NCBI GenBank assembly: GCA_038230275.1
Contig: JBBRNO010000020.1
Location: forward strand, 4,860 to 68,859
DNA length: 64,000 nucleotides
Source: JANXXV01 sp038230275
GTDB lineage: Bacteria > Acidobacteriota > Terriglobia > Bryobacterales > Bryobacteraceae
Direction: 5' to 3'
The number at the start of each line of letters is the position of its first letter. Positions within the stretch are counted from its first letter, which is position 1. The position numbers and the translations under genes are program-made. The notes under the pieces were generated by a model. The model did no database searches. It was not told where the DNA came from and saw only the letters and a list, made by a program, of their open reading frames with translations. Shown here in pieces: positions 35,654 through 43,647 of this stretch.

Positions 35654-36970
35654 TCAGCGCTTCCAATAATCCGGCAAGCCGGGCTTGGTGTCTCGCAGAA
35701 TTTCCAGCACTGCGTGGCGGTCGGCGGCGGTGAGCGTTGCGTAGGCCTTGCTTTGGTCCTGTCCGGAGAGCACTTCCCACAGCCGCCGGTAGATGCGTTC
35801 CCTGGCCGCATCGGGCAGATTGTCGAATGCCTCCGAGTAGATCATGTAACTGCACGGGTAACGGAAGACGCGGCGCGCCAGATCGAAATCGCGGAGCGAC
35901 CGGCCCTTGCGGTCTTTCGGCCCTTGACGCGGAAATTCAGCCGTAAAGCCGGACGTTCCAGTGACGGGTTCGTCCAGTAACGCTTCATCGGTAAAAAGCA
36001 TGTAACTGAGCAAGTATTCCGCCGGGTTGTTGATGCGGCGCACGGTGGACTCGCTGAACTCGGTGGCGGGCTTTCCCAGCATCCGGTTAATGTCTATCTG
36101 TGAGTGCAGCGCCATGCGCGTTTCAAATCCCACGCGGATGATCAGATTCTGCATGCGCACCTGATGTTCCAGCACCATCAGCGCCACAATATCGCTGTGC
36201 GGGCTGAGGTAGGCATCGGTGTCGAAGCGGCGGCTCAGGTCCGTGACGTTCGCGCCAGATGGCATGTTCAAGCAGACCGGCTCGGCGGCCGGCTTGTCGA
36301 CAAATGTGTTTCCCATGTGCAATTGCGAACCGTGCTTACCGGTGACGTACCATCCGCCCCAGCGCTCCTTCATCGGACTGCGGTGGTCGGTGCTGAAGCC
36401 TCCGGCCTGGAACAGCGGCTGGCCGGAAGAATCGGGATAGATGGAACGGACAATATTACCGGGAATGCCGAGGCTCTTCGAAGAGGCGTGGCATTGCAGG
36501 CATTCCTCGCGGCGTTGTAATTGGGGCACGCGGGTGCGTTCCTGATCCAGCGTATAGAATACGACGCCTTGCTTGGGATCGAGCGATGAGATTTCCAGAA
36601 CCTCGCCGCCCCTCACGTAGCCGATAGAGACCGTGTCGTTAAAATACAGGGCGCGCGGCGTGTGTGGAGAGATCCGGGGCGCCTGGAAGCTGGTTTTCGA
36701 GAAAACCAGCATCTGCGAGGACACAGGCACATTCAAGGCCTTGAGCAAGCCCGGAAGATAACCGAGATCCCGGTGATAGCCAAGGCGGACCGTTCCTTCA
36801 TTGAGCTTCTTCTGCAAACCGGAAATCGCATCCGTCAGCGGGGTGCTCCCGTACTTGATCGCTTCATCATCCAACGGAAGGACATAGGAACCTTCCAGGT
36901 CTGCCAGGGCGCGTACGGCGAATAGCGTGGGGATTGCACAGAGGGCCCACTTCCAGCGGCGGCTAAGCAA
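35654..36970 (-). CDS. secreted single-haem-motif protein of unknown function
   Basis: The 438-residue product starts at TTG 36970, overlapping the Rrf2 stop by eight bases. It has a signal peptide (WALCAIPTLFAVRALA), and one CXXCH motif near residue 157 (REECLQCHASS). The remainder is not a recognised domain; it has long conserved-looking stretches such as VALMVLEHQVRMQNLIIRVGFETRMALH, perhaps forming its own haem-bearing fold. It probably acts in the periplasm. The Rrf2 gene just upstream may regulate it in response to redox or NO stress. Confidence 0.8.
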   Translation of the reverse strand: MLSRRWKWALCAIPTLFAVRALADLEGSYVLPLDDEAIKYGSTPLTDAISGLQKKLNEGTVRLGYHRDLGYLPGLLKALNVPVSSQMLVFSKTSFQAPRISPHTPRALYFNDTVSIGYVRGGEVLEISSLDPKQGVVFYTLDQERTRVPQLQRREECLQCHASSKSLGIPGNIVRSIYPDSSGQPLFQAGGFSTDHRSPMKERWGGWYVTGKHGSQLHMGNTFVDKPAAEPVCLNMPSGANVTDLSRRFDTDAYLSPHSDIVALMVLEHQVRMQNLIIRVGFETRMALHSQIDINRMLGKPATEFSESTVRRINNPAEYLLSYMLFTDEALLDEPVTGTSGFTAEFPRQGPKDRKGRSLRDFDLARRVFRYPCSYMIYSEAFDNLPDAARERIYRRLWEVLSGQDQSKAYATLTAADRHAVLEILRDTKPGLPDYWKR

Positions 36971-37403
36971 CGCGCACCGCCTGAATTTCGCAGAGTGGCC
37001 TACTGGGTGACGGCGTGTTCAGAAGTTCGCCGATGGTGGTGGAGGAGAATGCGTTTTCCACCAGCCGCGTGGCATCATCAAGCCGCTTGTGCAGCGGGCA
37101 GAGAACCTTGCCGTGCGATTTCAATCCCAGCGGGCAAGTCTTGATGCGGCGAAGCGGGTCCACCGTGTTGACCACCTCCAGTACAGTGATCTTCTCTGAA
37201 GGTTTGGTCAGCAGGAAGCCGCCATGCTTCCCACGTTGCGCCGTGACGAGGCCCCCGCGCCCCAGCGATTGAAGCACTTTCGAGAGGTAGCCCGTGGGAA
37301 CTTGGGTGGCCTTCGCGATCTGTTCCGTGGTCTGCGGATCGCCCGGCGTGTTGGCCAGCCAGACGATGGCCCGGAGGGCATATTCGGTCGTTTGTGAGAG
37401 CAA
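36963..37403 (-). CDS. Rrf2-family transcriptional regulator
   Basis: The 146-residue protein starts with the Rrf2 winged helix (LSQTTEYALRAIVWLANTPG, TEQIAKATQVPTGYLSKVLQSLGRGGLVTAQRGKHGGFLL). It contains cysteines in TCPLGLKSHGKVLCPLHKRLD and a later CEIQ, which could hold an iron-sulfur cluster as in NsrR or IscR. It overlaps the single-haem protein gene by eight bases and faces the nitroreductase gene across 219 bases, so both are plausible targets. Confidence 0.92.
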   Translation of the reverse strand: MLSQTTEYALRAIVWLANTPGDPQTTEQIAKATQVPTGYLSKVLQSLGRGGLVTAQRGKHGGFLLTKPSEKITVLEVVNTVDPLRRIKTCPLGLKSHGKVLCPLHKRLDDATRLVENAFSSTTIGELLNTPSPSRPLCEIQAVRVA

Positions 37404-37622
37404 GGGACCTCCTGGATATCTGGACCTTCTTATCCAGAATACAGAAGATCGCCGCCCCGGTCAAGTGCAAAAATGCCTGCCAGTCTCACGGCGCCTTGGA
37501 GGTCCTTGGGTGAAATTCCTCATGGTCAGCACCTGGTCCTCCCGAAACGAGCTTTCAAATAAGGAGAATCCATTTGGTATTCCGGCTGCTCAATACTTGC
37601 GCTTGATACGCTAAGGGGTGAA

Positions 37623-38633
37623 ATGCCGCAACCACAACATTACCCGGATGACCCTTGGGAAATTAGCGCAGCTGACTTCCCCCAGCAGGGAACACCGCGC
37701 GAGCAACTGACCTTTCTGGTGAGATGGGCGGTGCTCGCCCCATCGAGCCACAATTCCCAGCCCTGGAGGTTCTCAGTTCGAGACGAAGAGATCTGGGTCT
37801 TCGCGGACAAATCCAAGTGGCTGAAAGTGGCTGACGCGGATGAGCGGGAGCTTCATATCAGCTTGGGGTGCGCACTGGAGAATTTACTGATCGCGGCCCA
37901 GTATTTCGGCTATGCCCCAACCGTAACCTATTTTCCGGACGGTACCGACCCGCATTGCATCGCCTCCATCCGGCTGCCGAACCAGCGCGAAACCGGAGGT
38001 ATAAAGTCGGGACGGTTTGAGGCACTGACCCAGCGCCACACAAACCACAAGCGCTTTGACGGACGTCCCATTCCAGAAATTACGCAGAAACGGCTGATCG
38101 ATGATTGCACCGAAGCTGGCATTTTCCTGCTCCTAACCTCCGATGCGGAAATCAAGCGCAAGGTGGATGAACTGATCGGGCGCGCTGATGCATTTCAATT
38201 CGCCGATCCTGCCTTTCGGGAAGAACTCGGCTTTTGGATTGGCCAAGGTGTGTTCGGCACGCCTTGGCTGATGTCAAAGTTGGGACAATTGGCGGTCACG
38301 CACCTGGAGATGGGCAAGTCGACGGCAAGAAAAGATTCCGAATTGCTGATGAGCGCGCCGATTTTCGCGCTCCTCTGTTCCAGCGAAGACAATCGTCTCA
38401 CCCAGGTAAAGGTGGGCCAGGTGTTCGAACGGATTTATCTTTCCGCCACCGGGGAGGGCTTGAACATTCAACCCATCAGCCAGCTCTGTGAGGTCCCTGA
38501 GGTGAAGGCGGAACTGGCCGGACTCATCCTTCCCACACCCGGGCTTCACGTGCAACAACCATTCCGTCTGGGCCATGCGGATGCCGAAAAATCGCATACG
38601 CCGCGTCGAAAGGTAGAAGAAGTTCTGGTGTAA
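37623..38633 (+). CDS. Acg-type nitroreductase-family FMN protein
   Basis: The 336-residue protein carries nitroreductase fold segments (LTFLVRWAVLAPSSHNSQPWRFSVRD, LGCALENLLIAAQYFGYAPTV, RHTNHKRFDGRPIP, ERIYLSATGEGLNIQPI). The arrangement of two nitroreductase-like halves is that of the Acg family of oxidoreductases or flavin-storage proteins. It is probably cytoplasmic and responds to hypoxia or nitrosative stress in the species studied. It is divergent to the Rrf2 gene. Confidence 0.88.
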   Translation: MPQPQHYPDDPWEISAADFPQQGTPREQLTFLVRWAVLAPSSHNSQPWRFSVRDEEIWVFADKSKWLKVADADERELHISLGCALENLLIAAQYFGYAPTVTYFPDGTDPHCIASIRLPNQRETGGIKSGRFEALTQRHTNHKRFDGRPIPEITQKRLIDDCTEAGIFLLLTSDAEIKRKVDELIGRADAFQFADPAFREELGFWIGQGVFGTPWLMSKLGQLAVTHLEMGKSTARKDSELLMSAPIFALLCSSEDNRLTQVKVGQVFERIYLSATGEGLNIQPISQLCEVPEVKAELAGLILPTPGLHVQQPFRLGHADAEKSHTPRRKVEEVLV

Positions 38634-38655
38634 CCCGGCCGAAGTGGACGGACGG

Positions 38656-38919
38656 TTACTCGTAACGGATGGCCGATACCGGGTTTAAGGCTGCTGCCCT
38701 GCGTGCCGGCAACCAGCAGGCAAACAGACCCACTATCGCAAGCACCAGGCTCACCGCGGCCAGCACCAGCGGGTCGGACGGGGAAAGGCGGAACGGCAGC
38801 GCGGCCATCGCCCGAGTGGCCGGGATGGCCGCCGCGACGCCGAGCACGACGCCTGCCAGCAGTTGTTTCATGCCGCGCCTCAGCACCAGGCTGAGAATGT
38901 TACGTGAAGATGCCCAAGC
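38656..38919 (-). pseudogene. C-terminal remnant of a MacB/ADOP-type ABC permease
   Basis: About 87 codons remain. They read ILSLVLRRGMKQLLAGVVLG, then a membrane stretch (LVLAAVSLVLAIVGLFACWLP) and the family ending ARRAAALNPVSAIRYE. This is the extreme C-terminus of an FtsX-like permease; the other several hundred residues are absent. It begins right after the stop of the cysteine-hydrolase gene, so the gene body was probably deleted or replaced. Confidence 0.75.
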
Positions 38920-38922
38920 GGA

Positions 38923-39813
38923 CTACCAGTTCGGGAAAAGCGTTTTGTTCTCGATGTCCACCCAGCCGGCCAGAAACCCGAAACCTCCCCCCTGCGTGGG
39001 TTCACCCGTGAGAGACCCTTCCTTGTAGCGGCGGTCGCGGTAGCCGGCGGCGAAGCCATCGTTCTGTCCGGAATCGGCGGTTCTCCATGACATTCCCGAG
39101 GCGTCGATCACCACACCAACATGCGAGAATTTTCCTCGCGGATTTTCCAGGACGTAGAAGTCTCCGGGAAGGGGCCGATTCACGCCGTCTGCTTCCACCC
39201 AGGCTCCTGCCTTTTGGGCCGCGCTCTTCATCCCCGCGCTAAGCCCGTGCAAGATGAGCCCCTTGCCTCCCAGAAGTTTAGCGATGTAGGCGGGGAAGGC
39301 GCCGCAATTGGTGTAGTGCTTCCCTTTGTTGTATTCCGCTTCCACGTTAGGGCTGTGGCGAGTCTCGCAGGAAATTCTGGACATCTTCGAGCTGCCCGGA
39401 GTGAGAAACTCCCCCACCGGAGGAAGTGCCGCGCGGCAGAAATCCACCGCCTTCTGGCGAATAGGGCTGGGAGTGGTATCAGCCGTCCAGTTGATCTTGC
39501 CGTCTTTGAACGCCGGGTCTTTCGGGTCGAAGATGCGAGCGCTACCGGCGGCATGCGCGGCGTCCCCGGATCCCGTGGGCGCATCCCACAAGATCACCGT
39601 GTTATGTTTCGTCTGCCCTGGCGGTTGATCCCAAAGCCAGATCACGCCGGACGTTCGAACTTCAAACGCGCCCTTCGTGGAGAAACCCACACCCGCCCAG
39701 GCCGGCTGCTGGCCATCCATGATGGACCACTGCTTTTGCCCGAAATCAAGCTTCATGCGAGCCCTGCCGCGAGGTGCGTTCTTTGCGTCATTCACCGCCA
39801 GATTCAGAATCAT
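38923..39813 (-). CDS. papain-like (NlpC/CHAP-type) cysteine hydrolase, no signal peptide
   Basis: The 296-residue product has an AGGGAG ribosome site and no export signal. The C-terminal half shows a papain-like triad pattern: Cys in KHYTNCGAFPAYIAKLLGG, then LPGDFYVLENPRGKFSHVGVVIDASG with the likely catalytic His, and WRTADSGQNDGFAAG. Such enzymes split peptidoglycan peptides or other amides. The N-terminal part, with ARMKLDFGQKQWSIMDGQQPAWAG, is not a known domain. Without a signal it could be a secreted-effector type protein or an intracellular enzyme. The family call is by motif only. Confidence 0.65.
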   Translation of the reverse strand: MILNLAVNDAKNAPRGRARMKLDFGQKQWSIMDGQQPAWAGVGFSTKGAFEVRTSGVIWLWDQPPGQTKHNTVILWDAPTGSGDAAHAAGSARIFDPKDPAFKDGKINWTADTTPSPIRQKAVDFCRAALPPVGEFLTPGSSKMSRISCETRHSPNVEAEYNKGKHYTNCGAFPAYIAKLLGGKGLILHGLSAGMKSAAQKAGAWVEADGVNRPLPGDFYVLENPRGKFSHVGVVIDASGMSWRTADSGQNDGFAAGYRDRRYKEGSLTGEPTQGGGFGFLAGWVDIENKTLFPNW

Positions 39814-39867
39814 CTAATCTCCCTTCCGTTAATCAGCGCGGAATGGAGGACGAAAATCGATCACCAG

Positions 39868-40686
39868 CTATCGCGATTGCTCGCGCGCGGTCAGCGACCG
39901 AAAGAAAATGCGATGCATGGGCGCGGTCCCGCCATGCTCCAGGTCCGCGTGGCGCGCAATTTCCAGCCGCGCATCGAATAACGATTCGGCGCTTACGGGA
40001 ACGCCTGGCGCGACTTCGATTTGCACCAGGTCCTTGCCGCGGTTTTGTTCGGGCGTAATCTCACGCAAGCCCCGGCACTGGCTGCACATGCCGGTCTTGC
40101 TGATCAGTTGGCACAACCCTTCGTAGCTTCTGGCCATGATGGACCGTGCGCTGGCCAGCCGGTGGCGGAAAATGGGTTCGGAGATCTCCAGAATATCCGC
40201 CGATTCCTGATTGCTGAACCCCAACACCTCACGCAACATCAGCGCCGCCTGATCTTCCGGCTCCAACGTGCGGGATACGCAAGAGAAACAGAAGGCAATG
40301 TGCTCGCGAATTTCGAACACAAATGCGGGATCGCTGGCGACTGCTATTAGTTGCTCGTGCTGCCCTTTCTCCGATGCCTCCTGCTCGCCAATCAACTGGG
40401 CTTCGACGCGCCAACGTTTGCGGGCGCGCAGATGGTCCAGACAGACGTGAGTGGCGATGCCGAACAGCCACGTCTTGAACTGAGACTCGCACCGAAAGCT
40501 GGGAAGGCTTTCCAGCACACGCACCAGCGTGTCCTGCAGCAAGTCTTCGGCATCCTGCGGATGAGTGGTCATCCGATAGATGTAGGCAAAGAGGGGGCGG
40601 CGCAAAGGACCAATCAGGGATTCGAAGGCCGCCCCGTCTCCGGTGCGCGCGTCGGATAACAGTTGAGATTCCGGTTGAGCAGACAT
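39868..40686 (-). CDS. sigma-70 family (ECF-type) RNA polymerase sigma factor with C-terminal extension
   Basis: The product is 272 residues from ATG 40686, with AAAGGA before it. Region 2 reads FESLIGPLRRPLFAYIYRMTTHPQDAEDLLQDTLVRVLESLPSFR, with FKTWLFGIATHVCLDHLRARKRW. Region 4 reads LEPEDQAALMLREVLGFSNQESADILEISEPIFRHRLASARSIM. About 75 further residues follow, with CSQC in the segment TGMCSQCRGLREITPEQNRG. The extension is uncommon for ECF sigmas and may be a metal or redox sensor. It precedes the cysteine-hydrolase gene by 55 bases on the same strand. Confidence 0.88.
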   Translation of the reverse strand: MSAQPESQLLSDARTGDGAAFESLIGPLRRPLFAYIYRMTTHPQDAEDLLQDTLVRVLESLPSFRCESQFKTWLFGIATHVCLDHLRARKRWRVEAQLIGEQEASEKGQHEQLIAVASDPAFVFEIREHIAFCFSCVSRTLEPEDQAALMLREVLGFSNQESADILEISEPIFRHRLASARSIMARSYEGLCQLISKTGMCSQCRGLREITPEQNRGKDLVQIEVAPGVPVSAESLFDARLEIARHADLEHGGTAPMHRIFFRSLTAREQSR

Positions 40687-40708
40687 GTTGATCCTTTGCG
40701 CCATCGTA

Positions 40709-41065
40709 CTACTTGCCGATCAGCATCTGCGCGAATTGCAACCGGTTCTGGAAGGGATCACGAAAGGTTCCGATGCGGACGACGCCGGGGATCTCCTTCA
40801 CGTCTCCCTCAAACGAGACGCCGTGCTTTTCCAGATTTTTGCGAGCCTGATCAAGATCGGGAACACGGAAGGCAACAGTGGCGCCTCCGTTTCCTGACGG
40901 GGCTTCGGGAACCAGCGAGAGCCCGACAGATATGCCGTTTTCCGAACTGCTGAATTCGGCCCACCCTTGCATTTCGTAGGTCTTCTTCAGACCGAGGGTC
41001 TTGCCGTAGAAATCTTTGGCGCGGTCCAGATCGGTGACCGGATACCAGGCGAGGAACATTTCCAT
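40709..41065 (-). CDS. VOC-superfamily (glyoxalase-like) protein
   Basis: The product is 118 residues from ATG 41065, eight bases after GGAGG. The beta-alpha-beta fold is visible in FLAWYPVTDLDRAKDFYGKTLGLKK and GGATVAFRVPDLDQARKNLEKHGVSFEG, ending FRDPFQNRLQFAQ. Standard glyoxalase metal ligands are not all in place, so function is open. It is just upstream of the sigma gene (22 bases) and perhaps cotranscribed. Confidence 0.85.
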   Translation of the reverse strand: MEMFLAWYPVTDLDRAKDFYGKTLGLKKTYEMQGWAEFSSSENGISVGLSLVPEAPSGNGGATVAFRVPDLDQARKNLEKHGVSFEGDVKEIPGVVRIGTFRDPFQNRLQFAQMLIGK

Positions 41066-41159
41066 TTTTACTACCTCCACATATTGAGTCGAATCGGCCG
41101 CGAATTTCCGCCAAGTGATTGGGAATGTAGGGCTGGGATTGTGCTAGCCTACTGGTGCC

Positions 41160-42713
41160 GTGACCTGCCTTCGAGGATTCGCGCTCTTTTGTCTGGCGGT
41201 ATCTGCTGAGGGCCAGTCTCCCGCGCCGCGCGCCACTGCCCGCCGGCTGCTGGATACAGCCTCTGAATTTCTTCCTTCCTCACGAACTGAAATTCAAGTG
41301 ATGGCACTGATGCACATCGGAACCAGCTATCGCGTTTTCGATGAGACCAAATCCATTGAATACTTGCGTCGCGCATTTGCAGCCACCGCGGCGCTTCCGG
41401 AAGAGCCCGGCGAGAGCGTACGGTCCGCTCATCAGAGCCAAGTGGTGAAGGCGACGGCGGACATCAGCCTTTCCGCCGCGATCGATCTATTGCGGTCCAT
41501 GACCAACCCCGCCGGCGCATTCGATAGCCAGATTTCCGCCATTGCGAAAGTGACGCAACTGCTGCTGGCCAAGGGAGAGTTCGATCGCGCGATTGAGATT
41601 GTGAATCTGGTGCCGGAGGGAGGGGAGTATCCGTATCGCGCGGCGGAGCGAATTTTCGCCAAGCTGCCGACAGAAGATTCGCGACGGTTGATTGTTTTCG
41701 GCAACGCGCTGACGGCGTACCGCCGCAAGTCCCAGGGTCCGTTTTCGGAAATGCTGGTCCGGCATTGGCGGGAGTTGCCGGTACCGGCGGCCAACGAGGC
41801 TTTGGACGCGCTAGTGAAGGCCCTGTTGGTTCGCCGCGACGCGGAAACTGAGGAGAAGACCACGCTGAGTGCGCATGGCACTATGCAGGTGAATGAAGAA
41901 GCTATGGTGGAACTGGCCAGCTTGAACCCCGTGCTGCAGGGCTTGCAGCCGAAGTTGGGAGCGGAATTGCGGGCCAACAATCTTAATTTTCGTGCAGCGG
42001 TGGCGGGGCATCCAGACGGCAAGCTTCCGGATGCAGCACCGGATGTGAGTCCGGCAAACGGGTTGACGGAAAACGATTTGATGGTGCCCATGAGCTTGCT
42101 CTACGCCGATACGCTTTCCGAGCGCGCGGATGGATTCCGGCAGTGGGACCAGGTGGAGGCAGATGCGCTGAAGATACTGGCTACGATTCCGAAAGACCCG
42201 CAACATGCCATCTCCCTGGTACCGTCGATTCCATTCGCCAGTCTGCGCGCGGATCTGTTGGGCAGAATCGCGCGATCGGTAGGGGCCAAAGACCCGGCTG
42301 CCAGCAAGACACTGCTAGGTAAATGCATGGAGCAGGTTGAAGAGATCAAAGATTCCGGTGATCGTGTCGCGCCCTTGATCGCCGTGGCGGAAGCGGCGCA
42401 CCAAGCGAAGGATGACCAGACAGCGTGGGAGTCCTTGGGGAAGGCACTGGCCGCAGTGACGGAGGCTTATCAGAGAGACGGGAATCCCCAACGGCCGAAT
42501 CAGGCGCTGCGTGAGCATTGGCCGTCGATTCAATTGTCCCGGCTGGTAGCTTGGCGCACGGGGAAGTTGTTTGGGGTGGGTGCGCAAGACTTGCTGGTGA
42601 ATATCCATGATCCGGAACTGGCCCTGGTTTCACAGATAGAAATGGCCGGGGCGCTGCTTGGGGAGCCGCTGTCGGTTTTTACTTTGGCTGTGTCACGGGC
42701 GATTCCGAAGTAG
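41160..42713 (+). CDS. secreted helical-repeat protein of unknown function
   Basis: The 517-residue product begins at GTG 41160 and has a signal-like N-terminus (FALFCLAVSAEG). It is almost all helix, with repeats such as FDRAIEIVNLVPEGGEYPYRAAERIFAKLP and ADALKILATIPKDPQHAISLVPSIPFASLRADLLGRIA that resemble TPR-type solenoids. No catalytic motif is seen. Proteins of this kind are common in Acidobacteriota and have no assigned role. It stands alone between convergent and divergent neighbours. Confidence 0.78.
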   Translation: MTCLRGFALFCLAVSAEGQSPAPRATARRLLDTASEFLPSSRTEIQVMALMHIGTSYRVFDETKSIEYLRRAFAATAALPEEPGESVRSAHQSQVVKATADISLSAAIDLLRSMTNPAGAFDSQISAIAKVTQLLLAKGEFDRAIEIVNLVPEGGEYPYRAAERIFAKLPTEDSRRLIVFGNALTAYRRKSQGPFSEMLVRHWRELPVPAANEALDALVKALLVRRDAETEEKTTLSAHGTMQVNEEAMVELASLNPVLQGLQPKLGAELRANNLNFRAAVAGHPDGKLPDAAPDVSPANGLTENDLMVPMSLLYADTLSERADGFRQWDQVEADALKILATIPKDPQHAISLVPSIPFASLRADLLGRIARSVGAKDPAASKTLLGKCMEQVEEIKDSGDRVAPLIAVAEAAHQAKDDQTAWESLGKALAAVTEAYQRDGNPQRPNQALREHWPSIQLSRLVAWRTGKLFGVGAQDLLVNIHDPELALVSQIEMAGALLGEPLSVFTLAVSRAIPK

Positions 42714-42753
42714 CGGTGAAGGCAGTGAAACCGGCCGCCTGACGAATCGTGGC

Positions 42754-43026
42754 CTACCCGGAGTGAGCCTCGCGTTCCCGGGCCAAGCGTTCGGCCAGGA
42801 AGACCTTGAGCAGAGACTGATACGGCACATCGCGGCGGTTCGCCAGTACCTTGAGATCCTCGATCATGGAGACCGGGAGCCGAAGCGATATAGTCTTCAG
42901 AGACGGCTTAAGGTTAACGAGTTTTTTGCGCTTCCCTGATGGCCAATCCACGTACTGAGTCGAATCCGCAGTTGCCCAGAAGTTCCTCTCGGCAATCTCG
43001 TTTTTGAAATCAGGAATTTTCTTCAT
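42754..43026 (-). CDS. brnA: BrnA-type antitoxin
   Basis: The 90-residue protein has a short N-terminal linker (MKKIPDFKNEIAERNFWATAD) and a ribbon-helix-helix region (LKTISLRLPVSMIEDLKVLANRRDVPYQSLLKVFLAERL). It neutralises the BrnT RNase and represses the operon. Its start overlaps the end of brnT by 17 bases, the usual toxin-first order of this system. Confidence 0.9.
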   Translation of the reverse strand: MKKIPDFKNEIAERNFWATADSTQYVDWPSGKRKKLVNLKPSLKTISLRLPVSMIEDLKVLANRRDVPYQSLLKVFLAERLAREREAHSG

Positions 43027-43324
43027 ATCTCTTGTAGGTTTCCGTCTCGTTCCTGTTCATTTCCCTGGCTGAAATTACCCGAATCAGTTTGCGCCGGATC
43101 GAAAAGACTACAAAGAGTCTTCTGCCCGTACCGGTCTGCCCAAGTGCGTAGTATCGCTTCTCAGTTTTCGAATGACGTACGTCGCTGCGTACCACGAACG
43201 GCTGATGAAAAAAGAGGTCTTCGGCTTCCTCCGGCGTCACTTGATGCCGTTCCCAGTTCTTGCCGGCATTAGCCTCGTCCCAGTCGAACCCGATGCAACT
43301 CTCTAACGGGTCCATAGTCGCCAT
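43010..43324 (-). CDS. brnT: BrnT-type ribonuclease toxin
   Basis: The product is 104 residues from ATG 43324 (TTG 43327 and ATG 43315 are alternatives; no strong ribosome site). Family motifs are FDWDEANAGKNWERHQVTPEEAEDLFF, RYYALGQTGTGRRLFVVFSIRRKLIRVISAREMNRNE. BrnT is a RelE-fold RNase that arrests growth when BrnA is lost. Key residues look intact. An inverted repeat lies just upstream at 43332-43350. Confidence 0.92.
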   Translation of the reverse strand: MATMDPLESCIGFDWDEANAGKNWERHQVTPEEAEDLFFHQPFVVRSDVRHSKTEKRYYALGQTGTGRRLFVVFSIRRKLIRVISAREMNRNETETYKRYEENS

Positions 43325-43647
43325 CAACGTAGTATATGACTATCGTATACGCTGCGGCGACAAACGCAAGGGCCGCCTTCATTTGGTGGAGGTTACGCTG
43401 AAATAGCTGGACAACTTGCTTTGGGGCTTTTATCCGTGTTGATCTGCGTGCATCTGCGGCCAATTCATTAGCCGCCGCTAATGACGACGTGGGCTCTGCG
43501 GCAGTTCCAAGCAACGGCTTTCTTCCAGCCAAACGGCGTAGTGCCCCCACCTGTCCTGAGGTGTGTCCCAACACTGCCCGGCCACAGCACGGACGCCGAA
43601 GCGAGCAGCGCCTTCTGCCCACTTCGGGTCCGCTAGAAGCTGGTAAA
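43325..43647. other. stretch between brnT and the pyrophosphatase gene
   Basis: Apart from the brnT control region at its start, no gene is supported. A 69-residue minus-strand frame at 43478-43687 is present but overlaps the 3' end of the pyrophosphatase gene and has no ribosome site. The region contains short C/G-rich runs only. Confidence 0.4.
43332..43350. promoter_or_regulatory. inverted repeat, candidate BrnA operator
   Basis: GTATATGACTATCGTATAC has perfect GTATA/TATAC ends and two more matched pairs inside. It sits directly upstream of brnT, where BrnA in studied systems represses its own promoter. The AT-rich TATACT nearby could be the -10 box. Confidence 0.5.
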
